Assembly: GCA_027492795.1 (NCBI GenBank)
Contig: JAPUEB010000024.1
Span: forward strand, 62,001-126,000
Length of the DNA: 64,000 nucleotides
From: Chryseobacterium sp.
GTDB lineage: Bacteria > Bacteroidota > Bacteroidia > Flavobacteriales > Weeksellaceae
Reading direction: 5' to 3'
Both the position numbers and the translations under genes were made by a program. This document shows, piece after piece, positions 16,331-25,315 of the stretch. Positions within the stretch are counted from its first letter, which is position 1. Each line of letters opens with the position of its first letter. The notes under the pieces were generated by a model. It was not told the DNA's origin and searched no databases. It worked only from the letters and a program-made list of their open reading frames with translations.

Positions 16331-17806
16331 TTAGTAAGATTTTGCGAAAATTACCCTTTGTTTAGACGGTTTTCCAGAAATTAATGAAACGCCATCTTCC
16401 AAATTATTATTGAGTGGAATACATCTGATGGTTGCTTTTGTTTCTTCTTTAATTTGTTCTTCCTCTTCAGCGGTTCCGTCCCAATGCGCAGCGATAAATC
16501 CACCTTTTTCTTCCAGAACTTTTTTGAATTCATCGTAGGAATTTACTTCGGTAATGTTTTCTTCACGGAAATTAAGTGCCTTTGCGTAAATGTCTTTCTG
16601 AATTGTTTGAAGCAACTCCTCTATATATATATCAATATTTTCAAGAGGTTTTACTTCTTTGGTTAAATTATCCCTTCTCGCGATTTCAACGGTTTTGTTT
16701 TCCAAATCTCTTGCTCCCATTGCGATTCTTACAGGAACGCCTTTCAGCTCGTACTCTGCGAATTTCCAGCCCGGCTTATTTTTATCGTCGTTATCGTATT
16801 TTACGGAAATTCCTTTTGCCCTTAATTTATTTTGAAGTTCAAAAGCAACTTCATCAATTTGCTTCAACTGTTCTTCTCCTTTAAAAATTGGAACGATCAC
16901 CACCTGAATTGGAGCCAAAGTCGGAGGTAAAACCAATCCAAAATCATCGGAATGCGCCATGATCAAAGCTCCCATCAATCTCGTGGAAACGCCCCAAGAA
17001 GTTGCCCAAGCGTGTTCTATCTTCCCTTCGTTATTGGTAAATTTTACATCAAAAGCTTTTGCGAAATTTTGTCCTAAAAAGTGCGAAGTTCCGGCTTGAA
17101 GCGCTTTTCCATCCTGCATCATTGCTTCAATACAATAGGTTTCTTCGGCACCGGCAAATCTTTCAGAAGCGGTTTTTATTCCTTTTATTACAGGCATTGC
17201 CATGAATTCTTCGGCAAATTCTGCGTAAACTTCCAACATTTTTTCAGTTTCTTCGATGGCTTCTGCTTTTGTTGCGTGTGCAGTATGACCTTCCTGCCAA
17301 AGAAATTCCGCAGTTCTTAAAAAAAGTCGCGTTCTCATTTCCCAACGAACAACATTCGCCCATTGATTAATCAAAATCGGCAAATCACGGTAACTTTGAA
17401 TCCAGTTTTTATAGGTGTTCCAAATAATGGCTTCGGAAGTTGGACGCACGATAAGCTCTTCCTCCAATTTCGCATCTGGATCTACAATTAATTTATGTGG
17501 ATTATCTGGATCAGTTTTTAGTCTGTAATGTGTTACTACAGCGCATTCTTTAGCAAAACCTTCTGCGTTTTTTTCTTCTGCTTCAAAAAGGCTTTTCGGA
17601 ACAAAAAGTGGGAAATAAGCGTTTTGATGTCCTGTTTCTTTAAACATTTTGTCCAGCTGATCGCGCATTTTTTCCCAAATCGCAAATCCGTAAGGCTTGA
17701 TCACCATACAGCCGCGAACTCCGGAATTCTCTGCTAAATCTGCCTTTACAACAAGCTCGTTGTACCATTTACTGTAATCTTCTTCTCTTGAAGTAAGTTT
17801 TGCCAT
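16331..17806 (-). CDS. proS: Prolyl-tRNA synthetase (ProS type 3, eukaryote/archaeal-like)
   Basis: 491-residue class II synthetase charging tRNA-Pro. It lacks the bacterial INS editing insertion and has the type 3 architecture: the catalytic core with [16 protein letters not shown] (about 137-152), [16 protein letters not shown] and [15 protein letters not shown], an anticodon-binding domain ([12 protein letters not shown], about 300-400), and the C-terminal extension ending in the aromatic FAKSY, which resembles the terminal Tyr of archaeal ProS. The start [19 protein letters not shown] fits the family. Neighbours give no operon context. Confidence 0.96.
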   Translation of the reverse strand: MAKLTSREEDYSKWYNELVVKADLAENSGVRGCMVIKPYGFAIWEKMRDQLDKMFKETGHQNAYFPLFVPKSLFEAEEKNAEGFAKECAVVTHYRLKTDPDNPHKLIVDPDAKLEEELIVRPTSEAIIWNTYKNWIQSYRDLPILINQWANVVRWEMRTRLFLRTAEFLWQEGHTAHATKAEAIEETEKMLEVYAEFAEEFMAMPVIKGIKTASERFAGAEETYCIEAMMQDGKALQAGTSHFLGQNFAKAFDVKFTNNEGKIEHAWATSWGVSTRLMGALIMAHSDDFGLVLPPTLAPIQVVIVPIFKGEEQLKQIDEVAFELQNKLRAKGISVKYDNDDKNKPGWKFAEYELKGVPVRIAMGARDLENKTVEIARRDNLTKEVKPLENIDIYIEELLQTIQKDIYAKALNFREENITEVNSYDEFKKVLEEKGGFIAAHWDGTAEEEEQIKEETKATIRCIPLNNNLEDGVSLISGKPSKQRVIFAKSY

Positions 17807-17949
17807 TTTTTATAAATTGTTTTTAACTTTTCAAATCCTTTGTTATCTAAAGTAAAAAGCCTATTTTTACTCTGTATTTTATACTGCAAAATTGGTATAA
17901 TTTTAGTATAATATGCAAATATAAATTAAATTAAACTTTTCTCATTATC

Positions 17950-18999
17950 ATGAAAAAAATTATACAATCAAACATTTTAGAAATCCTAAAATCCAAAGCG
18001 GTTTTAGCGGTTTCCGGAGCTTTGGTTCTTATTTCCTGTGGAACTCAAATGGGAGGATACAGCGAAACAGACGGTGTGTATTACGACCCGAATAAAGATA
18101 CTCTTCCGGAAGGTGTTGTTTACCAAGGAAATCAGGTTGGACAGGACTACAATTATAATGATTCAACCTACATAGAAGATGTGCGTTCCCGAGATTGGCA
18201 AAAAAACAGCAAATATTGGGACAAAGATTCGCAAAGTTCCGATTGGGGAGCTTATGCAGGTTCTGAAACCAATTATTATAATAATAACTATTATGGATGG
18301 GGGTCTCCTTGGGGATATTACAGTCCGTATTGGGGATCCGGATTCGGTATGAGCTTCTCTTTTGGATGGGGTTATTCGCCTTGGAGTTATTACAATTATC
18401 CATATTATTACGGTTATAATCCATATTATTTTGGATATAGCCCTTATTACAGCCCTTATTGGGGGTATTATGGAAGTTATTATCCATATTATGGAGGTTA
18501 TTACAACAATCCTTATTATTATGGTTACGCTCCAATGTATCCTACACAAAGAAGTGGAGCAAATGGAAGATTTTATAATTCTTATCAAGGTGGACAGTTG
18601 AAACAAGCCAATAGTAATGGATTTAGAAGTGCAAACCAAAATATGAATAGAAATTCCCAAAATAACGGTTTTAGAAATCCTAATACTAGAACATTGCAGG
18701 ATAATCAGCCGGTAAGAAGTTCTTCTGATTCCCCAAGATTCAGAACACCACAAAACAGAAATATAGATTCACAACAAGATCAAACACCAAGATACAATCC
18801 GCCAAGACAACAGCCAACAAGGCAGCAACCAACTTATGACAATACACCAAGATACACTCCGCCTGCAAGATCGAATGATGGTGGTTTCCGTTCCGGTGGA
18901 TTTAATAACGGTGGTTCCAGTTCTTCAGGCTCATCAGGTGGAGGATTCAGATCAGGAAGTTCTTCCAGTGGAAGTACAAGATCAGGAGGTTTCAGATAA
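17950..18999 (+). CDS. Tyr/Gly-rich low-complexity lipoprotein of unknown function
   Basis: 349-residue predicted lipoprotein: a long N-region, hydrophobic helix and lipobox ALVLISC near residue 30. Residues 45-95 are soluble-looking, with many Asp and Asn (DGVYYDPNKDTLPEG, DWQKNSKYWDKDSQ). Residues about 100-200 are extreme low complexity: Tyr, Gly, Pro, Asn and Trp in YYG, YNPYY and SPYW repeats. Residues 200-349 are Asn/Gln/Arg/Ser-rich and end in Gly-Ser-Phe-Arg repeats. No family is recognised. It probably lies on the outer membrane and is mostly disordered. It is 22 bases upstream of a FadL-like porin and likely co-transcribed with it. Confidence 0.75.
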   Translation: MKKIIQSNILEILKSKAVLAVSGALVLISCGTQMGGYSETDGVYYDPNKDTLPEGVVYQGNQVGQDYNYNDSTYIEDVRSRDWQKNSKYWDKDSQSSDWGAYAGSETNYYNNNYYGWGSPWGYYSPYWGSGFGMSFSFGWGYSPWSYYNYPYYYGYNPYYFGYSPYYSPYWGYYGSYYPYYGGYYNNPYYYGYAPMYPTQRSGANGRFYNSYQGGQLKQANSNGFRSANQNMNRNSQNNGFRNPNTRTLQDNQPVRSSSDSPRFRTPQNRNIDSQQDQTPRYNPPRQQPTRQQPTYDNTPRYTPPARSNDGGFRSGGFNNGGSSSSGSSGGGFRSGSSSSGSTRSGGFR

Positions 19000-19021
19000 T
19001 TAATAACATTTATTTTAGAAA

Positions 19022-20464
19022 ATGATAAAAAAATCTTTAGTTGTTTTAAGCATTTCAGCAGCCTTTTTTGCACAGGCTCAGGATGTATCTACATTAAGAA
19101 ATTCCATCGATGTTTATTCAAACACTTTGGCAAACGGTTCAGCAAAATTTAATGCAATGTCAGGTTCTACGGGAGCTTTGGGAGGTGATGCAACTGCTTT
19201 GCTCAATAATCCTGCAGGTTTGGGTGTAGCTATTTCTAGCAATATTGGTGGGACTTTAGGCTTTCAAAGCTATAATAACAATTCTTCATTAGGAGGTAGT
19301 TCTATAGATTACAGCAAAAGAAATGTAGATGTAGCCAATTTTAACGGTACCGCTTCTTTTCAGCTTTTAACAGAAAGTCAGTGGAAATTTGTTAACCTAG
19401 GAGTTAATTACAGCAATAGAAATTTAGATAATTATATAGAAACCGCAGGAAACAAAAATATTGTCATCCAAAAACAATTGGAAGACAATAATGGAAACCT
19501 TCTAAACGGTAATTTAACTTATGCAGGACACGCTTACGACAGAACCGGAAGCCACAGCAAAATGGGAATTGGTATTGGTGCAAATTATGCTAATGCCATT
19601 TATTTTGGAGCAGGTTTGAATTTTCACACCACAAATTTGGAGCAATACGACTCTGCGAAATTTCATCTGGATTTAGATAATTCTACCGATACTTACAGAA
19701 AGCAATACACTCCTTTTTCAGAGCAGGGAAGTGGTTTTTCTGCAAGTTTGGGAGTTATTGGAAAGGTGAATAACCAATTTAGATTGGGTGCAGCACTCGA
19801 AACACCGACTTGGTGGGGAATTGAGAGAGTTTATACCGATCATTATGTAGATAATTCCGGCTATATTTCTTACGATAATTTTACAGAAAACAGAACGTTC
19901 AGATCTCCTTTGAAAGCAACTTTAAGCGCAGCATTTGTACCCAACAAAAATTTTGCGTTAAATATTGATTACGGAATTGGACTTACAAAACCGAAATATA
20001 AAGTAGAAGGACCTGCAGAAACAGAGTTGAACGCATTTTTTGCAGATAACAGTAGAGCAGTTTCTGAAGTTAAAGTAGGAGCGGAGTACAGAATAAAAGC
20101 CTTCCGTTTGAGAGGAGGTTTTTCCCATGCAAGCAATCCTTTCGATGCGGTAAGTTTATCTTCTTATAATGCAAACGGAAGTGTAGGAAACAACAGCTAC
20201 AGCAACTTGATTTTAGGCAAAAGAAATACGGTAGGAGCAGGTTTAGGATATGATTTCAAATCAATGTATATCGATTTGGCTTTCCAAAATCAAAATTCGG
20301 AATACAGCAATCCTTTCCTTTATGGAAGCGTAGTGAACGCAGGTTCCGGATATACAACAGGTTATTATTCTGCGAACTTCGATGTTACTTCTGCAAACTC
20401 TGTGGTATCTACTGTAAAAAATTCAACGAATTTGGTATCGCTAACTTTAGGTTGGAAGTTTTAG
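19022..20464 (+). CDS. Outer-membrane beta-barrel protein, OMPP1/FadL/TodX-like
   Basis: 480 residues with a signal peptide (cleavage near AQAQ at about 20). The mature N-terminus reads SAKFNAMSGSTGALGGDATALLNNPAGLG, the family hallmark that forms the plug; the rest is amphipathic beta strands ending in a terminal aromatic, LGWKF, as required for barrel insertion. FadL relatives import hydrophobic compounds such as long-chain fatty acids; the frequent database label hemin receptor for such flavobacterial proteins is not supported by any motif here. It follows the Tyr-rich lipoprotein gene by 22 bases. Confidence 0.88.
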   Translation: MIKKSLVVLSISAAFFAQAQDVSTLRNSIDVYSNTLANGSAKFNAMSGSTGALGGDATALLNNPAGLGVAISSNIGGTLGFQSYNNNSSLGGSSIDYSKRNVDVANFNGTASFQLLTESQWKFVNLGVNYSNRNLDNYIETAGNKNIVIQKQLEDNNGNLLNGNLTYAGHAYDRTGSHSKMGIGIGANYANAIYFGAGLNFHTTNLEQYDSAKFHLDLDNSTDTYRKQYTPFSEQGSGFSASLGVIGKVNNQFRLGAALETPTWWGIERVYTDHYVDNSGYISYDNFTENRTFRSPLKATLSAAFVPNKNFALNIDYGIGLTKPKYKVEGPAETELNAFFADNSRAVSEVKVGAEYRIKAFRLRGGFSHASNPFDAVSLSSYNANGSVGNNSYSNLILGKRNTVGAGLGYDFKSMYIDLAFQNQNSEYSNPFLYGSVVNAGSGYTTGYYSANFDVTSANSVVSTVKNSTNLVSLTLGWKF

Positions 20465-20508
20465 AAGTAGAAATTATTTTAGATGATTGCATAAAGTATA
20501 GAATAATC

Positions 20509-20599
20509 GGAAATTAATTTTCTTCGTTTTCCCCAACCCTAAAGGGTGCGAAGAAAATCAATTTCCTCCCTTTAGGGTCGGGGAAAAGAAATTGATTTT
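20509..20599. repeat. Interleaved inverted-repeat mosaic
   Basis: Alternating segments A-B-A'-B'-A''. A (20509-20526) is complementary to A' (20549-20566) with one mismatch. B (20527-20546) is complementary to B' (20568-20587) with one mismatch. A' (20553-20565) is also exactly complementary to A'' (20587-20599). The pairings compete with or cross one another. The CCCTAAAGGG core of B resembles repeats common in flavobacterial intergenic DNA. Confidence 0.65.
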
Positions 20600-20649
20600 C
20601 ATTATATTCATTTAAGTAAAACTTTTAGTAATCATTAGTTTTAAAAAAA

Positions 20650-20677
20650 AACTCCGATATTTTCGGAGTTTTTTTTT
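20650..20677. terminator. Bidirectional terminator between convergent porin and ZIP genes
   Basis: The stem AACTCCGA/TCGGAGTT with a short loop is flanked by A-runs on the left and T-runs on the right, serving both convergent genes. Confidence 0.8.
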
Positions 20678-20679
20678 GT

Positions 20680-21369
20680 TTAATGGGCGTGAAACTGATG
20701 CATCAGCATCGCCATAGCAACTCCCAAAACTACCAATCCAATCTTGATCCAGTTGATATTGTGATTTTTATTGCTCTCGAAAATGATAACCGAGGAAATG
20801 TGCAGGAATATTCCACCTACAATCGCAAGGAAGTAAGTTTTCAAGTTTTCATCAAAATATTTACCTAAAAAAACACCCAAAGGCGAAGCCAAAGCAAAAA
20901 GGGCAATAATAAACCAAGAAGATGAGGTGAATTTTTTATTTTGAACCAAAAAAGCCCCTAAAATAAACGAAATCGGTAAGTTGTGCACCAAAATCCCCAT
21001 TAAATAGGGCGAAAAAATATTGGTTTCGTTGGCAAGTGGAATTCCTTCTATAAATGCGTGAATAAACATACCAATCATTAGTGCTAAAGGCAAAATTCTG
21101 TTTTCAGAATGATGATGAAAATGACCGTGTTCAAAACCTTTCGTAAGATTTTCCAAAAGCATTTGCAGCAGAACGCCGCCAATTACCCAAATCCCGATGT
21201 TGTGGTTTTCGGAATGGTAAACTTCCGGAAAAACTTCGTTTAAACAAACCGTAATCAAAAAACCGGCACTTAAAATCAGCAGGTATTTGGCGAATTTTTC
21301 ATTTTTTCCGAAAAATTTTCCGAGGAGAACGCCGATGAGGACGCTTAAAATCAATAAAAGAATTATCAT
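20680..21369 (-). CDS. ZIP family metal transporter
   Basis: 229-residue inner-membrane transporter with about eight hydrophobic segments. The metal-site helices are recognisable: HAFIEGIPL (about 113-121) and LVHNLPISFILG (about 137-148), with a His-rich cytoplasmic loop HGHFHHH at about 92-98. The substrate is probably zinc, with other divalent metals possible. The start is one base after the stop of the methyltransferase gene upstream, so the two form an operon. It ends in a bidirectional terminator. Confidence 0.92.
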   Translation of the reverse strand: MIILLLILSVLIGVLLGKFFGKNEKFAKYLLILSAGFLITVCLNEVFPEVYHSENHNIGIWVIGGVLLQMLLENLTKGFEHGHFHHHSENRILPLALMIGMFIHAFIEGIPLANETNIFSPYLMGILVHNLPISFILGAFLVQNKKFTSSSWFIIALFALASPLGVFLGKYFDENLKTYFLAIVGGIFLHISSVIIFESNKNHNINWIKIGLVVLGVAMAMLMHQFHAH

Positions 21370-21370
21370 T

Positions 21371-22111
21371 TCAATTTGATTTTAAAATAAAAATACAACG
21401 CGGCGAATTTTCCAAATCGAAATCTTCCAAATGATAATTTCCAAATATTTTTTCTACTGAAAAACCACTTTTTTCAGCTAAAGAAGTAATTTCTTCAACC
21501 GTGTGAAGTTTTACTTTTTCAAAATATTCGTGCGGAATTCCATTTTCGTCTTTGAAAATTATGTCTTTAATCACGTGTTGGTTTTCAATTCTTTTTTTGA
21601 TAAAAAAATCAATTTCGCCTTTTTTGATGATAGTTTCAGGAACTAAAGTATTTTTTACAAATCGTTCATTCAGAAAATCCAAAACAAAAATTCCGTCTTT
21701 TTTCAACGCATTTCTTACCGAAGAAAAAACTTTTTTATCATCATTTTCATCCTCAAAATACCCAAAACTGGTAAAAAGATTAAAAACTGCATCCACTTTT
21801 TCATCAACCAAATTTCCGAAAATCTCGTCACGCATATCGTGAACCTCAAAATTCAATCCCGAAGTTTCAAACTGTTTTGTAAAAAGGATACTTTCCTCCG
21901 ACAAATCCACTCCCAGAACATCGTAACCCATTTTGTGCAGAAAAACCGAATGTCGCCCTTTTCCGCAAGCTAAATCGATGATTTTGGAACCTTTTGGAAG
22001 TTTCAAAAAATCGGTAAGGTGAGATATGAAGTTTTCCGCCTCCTGAAAGTCGCGGTCTTTGTAGAGAATATGATAATATGGCGTATTAAACCATTCTTTG
22101 AACCAAGCCAT
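21371..22111 (-). CDS. Class I SAM-dependent methyltransferase
   Basis: 246 residues. The start is taken at MAWFKEWFNTPYYHILYKDRD (22111), a typical N-terminus of this group, because the longer frame to 22153 reads through the likely promoter. The Rossmann SAM site is IIDLACGKGRHSVFLHKMGYDVLGVDLS (about 42-69), motif II is VDAVFNLFTSFGYF and the post-core includes DGIFVLDFLNE. The substrate is unknown. A TATTTTTG -7 box ends four bases before the ATG, implying a leaderless mRNA. It overlaps an operon with the ZIP gene, although no functional link is evident. Confidence 0.85.
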   Translation of the reverse strand: MAWFKEWFNTPYYHILYKDRDFQEAENFISHLTDFLKLPKGSKIIDLACGKGRHSVFLHKMGYDVLGVDLSEESILFTKQFETSGLNFEVHDMRDEIFGNLVDEKVDAVFNLFTSFGYFEDENDDKKVFSSVRNALKKDGIFVLDFLNERFVKNTLVPETIIKKGEIDFFIKKRIENQHVIKDIIFKDENGIPHEYFEKVKLHTVEEITSLAEKSGFSVEKIFGNYHLEDFDLENSPRCIFILKSN

Positions 22112-22115
22112 GTTG

Positions 22116-22123
22116 CAAAAATA
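22116..22123 (-). promoter_or_regulatory. -7 element of the methyltransferase-ZIP operon
   Basis: TATTTTTG on the minus strand, four bases before the ATG at 22111; this supports that start choice. Confidence 0.5.
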
Positions 22124-22213
22124 ACTAAATTTGCCAAATAATGCAGTCAGCAATCAGCAATCGGCAATCAGAGCGATTCAGAAAGCAGACTGCCGAAAGC
22201 CGAAAGCAATTTT

Positions 22214-23368
22214 ATGAACACCGAAAATTTAAAAATCCAAATAAAGACCTTCTTCGGATTGGAAGAGGTTCTCGCTGAAGAAATTAAGAAACTTGGCGGA
22301 AAAAACGTCGAAATCAAAAACCGCGCGGTAAACTGCGAAGGCGACCTTGGTTTCCTCTACAAAATCAACTATTCTGCGAGAACGGCGGTGAAAATTTTGG
22401 TTCCGGTGCATACTTTCAAAGCATTCAGCGAAAATCAGTTTTATGAAAGATTGCTGAAATTCAGTTGGGACGAATTGATGGATGTGAACCAGACATTTGC
22501 CATAGATTCCACGGTTTATTCCGAAACTTTTCGCCATTCGCAGTTTATGTCTTTGAAAATGAAGGATGCGATTGCCGATTTCTTTAAAAATAAATACAAA
22601 AAACGTCCGGACGTAGATCCCCAAAATCCCGAAATAAAATTTCATCTTCACATTGATAGAGAATTGGTAACGATTTCGATGGATTCTTCCGGTGATCCAC
22701 TTTTCAAACGCGGTTACCGAAAAGAACAGGGGGAAGCGCCGATTAACGAGGTTTTAGCTTCGGGAATGCTGCAATTGTCAGGTTGGGACGGAAAAGGAAA
22801 TTTTCTGGATCCAATGTGTGGTTCAGGAACGCTTTTGATAGAAGCTGCGATGATTGCGATGGATTTACCGGCGCAGATTTTCAGAAAAAACTTCGCTTTC
22901 CAAAATTGGAACAACTATGACGAGGAACTTTTTCAAAAAATAAAAGAATTCCGCATCAACAGGGTTCGCGAATTTACTGGAAAAATTGTTGGTTACGATG
23001 TTGATGCAAGAATGTTGAATGCGTCAAGAATCAATGTCGAAGTTGCTGAAATGGAGGACGTTATCGAAGTAAAAAAACAAGATTTTTTTGAAAGCAAAAA
23101 AGAACTTTTTCCTTTGTTGATGGTGTTCAATCCACCTTATGATGAAAGAATTACCATAAACGATGACGATTTTTACAAAAAAATAGGTGATACCTTCAAA
23201 CAAAATTATCCAAACACATTAGCGTGGCTTATTTCCTCGGATTTAGAAGCCGTGAAAAAAATTGGTTTGCGACCTTCCCGAAAAATCAAACTTTTTAATG
23301 GAAAATTAGAGTGTAGATTTTTGCAGTATGAGATGTATGAAGGAACGAAGAAAGGTGGGGGAGTTTGA
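22214..23368 (+). CDS. THUMP-domain rRNA (guanine-N2) methyltransferase, RlmL-like
   Basis: 384 residues. N-terminal ferredoxin-like/THUMP RNA-binding module (about 1-160: FFGLEEVLAEEIKKLGG, RTAVKILVPV, FHLHIDRELVTISMDSSGDPLFKRGYR). Methyltransferase domain: a DPMCGSGTLLIEAA SAM motif at about 200 and catalytic NPPY at about 312. This matches the RlmL (N-terminal half of RlmKL) group that modifies G2445 of 23S rRNA in E. coli; such proteins are often mislabelled as adenine DNA methylases. It is divergent from the methyltransferase-ZIP operon. Confidence 0.9.
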   Translation: MNTENLKIQIKTFFGLEEVLAEEIKKLGGKNVEIKNRAVNCEGDLGFLYKINYSARTAVKILVPVHTFKAFSENQFYERLLKFSWDELMDVNQTFAIDSTVYSETFRHSQFMSLKMKDAIADFFKNKYKKRPDVDPQNPEIKFHLHIDRELVTISMDSSGDPLFKRGYRKEQGEAPINEVLASGMLQLSGWDGKGNFLDPMCGSGTLLIEAAMIAMDLPAQIFRKNFAFQNWNNYDEELFQKIKEFRINRVREFTGKIVGYDVDARMLNASRINVEVAEMEDVIEVKKQDFFESKKELFPLLMVFNPPYDERITINDDDFYKKIGDTFKQNYPNTLAWLISSDLEAVKKIGLRPSRKIKLFNGKLECRFLQYEMYEGTKKGGGV

Positions 23369-23425
23369 GAGGGGGAGAGTTTGAGAGTTTGAGAGTTTGG
23401 GAGTGGGAGAGTTTGGGAGATGGAG
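23366..23425 (+). repeat. Purine-rich GAGAGTTTG microsatellite
   Basis: Short direct repeats GAGAGTTTG, GAGAGTTTGG and GGGAGTGGG follow the RlmL-like stop. The strand is almost free of C. Slippage-prone, no ORF. Confidence 0.6.
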
Positions 23426-23504
23426 TTGTTTAGTGGTGTAATTGTTTAGTGGAATAGTTTTTTAGTTTTTTTGCTAAAGATTATTTTTAATTATAAATTA
23501 TTAA

Positions 23505-23615
23505 ATCAACAATTAACACATCAAAAATCAGCATATTAATTTATCAAAAAAATCAAAAATCATCACATTAAAAAATCAACACATCAATAAATCAACACAT
23601 TAACACATCAAAAAA
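23505..23615 (+). repeat. G-poor ATCAACACAT/ACATCAAAAA repeats before the GT2 gene
   Basis: Irregular direct repeats of ATCAACACAT, AACACATCA and CAAAAATCA fill the 110 bases before the glycosyltransferase start. Almost no G occurs on the plus strand. The TTG start codon of the next gene is embedded at the end of it. Confidence 0.55.
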
Positions 23616-24614
23616 TTGAACACCATTTCCATCATCATCGCCATTTACAACCGCAAAGACGAACTTTTCGAATTGCTAAATTCTTTGACGCGGCAAACCG
23701 ACAAGGATTTTGAGATCATCATTGTGGATGACGGTTCGCAGATTAATCTTCGCCCAACTGTGGAAACCTTTCAGGAAATGCTGAATATTCAATTTTTCAG
23801 AAAAGATAATTCCGGACCGGGTTTGACGCGAAATTACGGAGCAAAAAGAGCGAAAAATAATTGGCTGGTTTTTGTGGACAGCGACGTGATTGTAGAAGAA
23901 GATTATATTGAAAACATCAAGAAAAATATCGATAAAACTCCTTGTGATGCTTTTGGTGGAGCAGATAAAGCTCATCGAGGTTTCAATTTGATGCAGAAAG
24001 CCATTTCTTATTCTATGACTTCTGTTTTCACAACAGGCGGAATTCGTGGAAGCAAAAAATCGGTAACGAAATTTCAGCCAAGAAGCTTCAATATGGGCGT
24101 GAAAAAGGAAGTTTTTCTAAAAGTGGGCGGTTTCTCGGAAATGCGGATAGGAGAGGATCCGGACTTAAGCATGACGCTCTGGGAAAATGGTTTTACTACA
24201 GCTTTTTTTGATGATATTGGTGTTTATCATAAACGCAGAGTGGATTTTGGAAAATTCTCGAAACAGGTGTATCAATTTGGTTGCGCGAGACCGATTCTGA
24301 ACCAGCGACATCCCAATTATGTGAAGATTTCTTTTGCGTTTCCATCTTTGTTTTTAATAGGATTTTTTTTAGGAGTAGTTGAGTATTTTTTCCTTAAAAA
24401 AGGTTTTATTCTCGCGTTTTACGGACTTTATACTTGGATTGTTTTCTTTCATGCGATGTTTAAAACGAAGAATATCAGCATTGCCGGAATGGCGGTTATT
24501 TCTACATTTATTCAGATGTTTTCTTATGGTTATGGCTTTTTGAAATCGTGGTTTTTGCTGAATGTGATGCGCATGAAACCGGAAGATGCGTTTCCACATC
24601 ATTATCATCAATAA
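23616..24614 (+). CDS. Glycosyltransferase family 2 with C-terminal membrane helices
   Basis: 332 residues. GT-A domain: NTISIIIAIYNRKDELFELL at the N-terminus, IIIVDDGS nucleotide-binding Asp pair, and the VFVDSDVIVEEDY DxD-type motif near residue 90. The acceptor/base region is GEDPDLSMTLWENGF (about 190). Two or three hydrophobic helices at about 235-300 anchor it in the inner membrane. The start is TTG at 23616: an in-frame stop lies 15 bases upstream, and the conserved fold begins at the next residues, so no ATG start is possible. The sugar and acceptor are unknown. Confidence 0.9.
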   Translation: MNTISIIIAIYNRKDELFELLNSLTRQTDKDFEIIIVDDGSQINLRPTVETFQEMLNIQFFRKDNSGPGLTRNYGAKRAKNNWLVFVDSDVIVEEDYIENIKKNIDKTPCDAFGGADKAHRGFNLMQKAISYSMTSVFTTGGIRGSKKSVTKFQPRSFNMGVKKEVFLKVGGFSEMRIGEDPDLSMTLWENGFTTAFFDDIGVYHKRRVDFGKFSKQVYQFGCARPILNQRHPNYVKISFAFPSLFLIGFFLGVVEYFFLKKGFILAFYGLYTWIVFFHAMFKTKNISIAGMAVISTFIQMFSYGYGFLKSWFLLNVMRMKPEDAFPHHYHQ

Positions 24615-24619
24615 AAAAA

Positions 24620-24640
24620 CCTCGAAATACGAGGCTTCTT
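24620..24640 (+). terminator. Terminator of the GT2 gene
   Basis: Stem CCTCG/CGAGG with loop AAATA, followed by CTTCTT. Weak T-run. Confidence 0.5.
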
Positions 24641-24731
24641 GCATTATTAAAAGTAATTTTTTCTCATCATTCTATTTTCAGAATCATGGCTCAAAGTAAA
24701 TGAAAAAATGATTAATAAAAATTAACTTTTG

Positions 24732-25313
24732 TTAAGTCGCTTCCTCTATTCTCTTTTTGATTCTGCTTAATGAAACTGGCGTAATGCCTAGAAATGAGGC
24801 TAAATGCTTATCCGGAACGCGTTCATATAAATTAGGATATTTATTCAGCAATACTTTAAAACGTTCTTCAGGATTATAAATGATAAAATCTTCCACTCGC
24901 TCATACATCCTCTTCAAAAGTTTTTGGTTGGAACTGAGCATTATTTTCAGAAGGAATATGTTTCTTTTGCCCAATTCCTGTATTTCATCATAATTAATTT
25001 CCAAAAGTTCTGATTTTTCCAAAGCTTCCCAGGTAAGACGTGCCGGTTTTTTATCGAAATAGCAAGCCGGATCAGAACCAAATTCTTTTTGCCACCTTAA
25101 AAATAATGTCTTTTCTTCACCGTCTTCATCTAAATAATATCCCCGTAAAAGCCCCTTTTTTACATAAAATACATGAGGAGAATAAAATCCGCTCTGTAGG
25201 TAAACTTCATTTTTATTCAGCTTAACCAGCTTTACGCTCCGATAAATTTTCAGAAAATCGGTTTTGGGGAGATCTCTCAATAAATCGACAATGAAATTAT
25301 CAAATAGTTCCAT
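24732..25313 (-). CDS. Crp/Fnr family transcriptional regulator
   Basis: 193 residues. N-terminal cyclic-nucleotide-binding-like beta roll (about 25-115: VYLQSGFYSPHVFYVKKGLLRGYYLDEDGEEKT), a long dimerisation helix (about 120-145), and a short helix-turn-helix near the C-terminus (DKHLASFLGITPVSLSRIKKRI, about 167-188). The RxS residues that bind cAMP in Crp are not evident, so the effector is unknown. The start is two bases after the stop of the upstream E1 dehydrogenase gene, so the two appear co-transcribed. Confidence 0.9.
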   Translation of the reverse strand: MELFDNFIVDLLRDLPKTDFLKIYRSVKLVKLNKNEVYLQSGFYSPHVFYVKKGLLRGYYLDEDGEEKTLFLRWQKEFGSDPACYFDKKPARLTWEALEKSELLEINYDEIQELGKRNIFLLKIMLSSNQKLLKRMYERVEDFIIYNPEERFKVLLNKYPNLYERVPDKHLASFLGITPVSLSRIKKRIEEAT

Positions 25314-25315
25314 AT

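Noticed and set aside
18029-18753. Two long minus-strand frames rich in Asn, Ile and Thr
   Set aside because: Antisense of the Tyr/Gly repeats of the lipoprotein gene; no start context and no protein-like composition.
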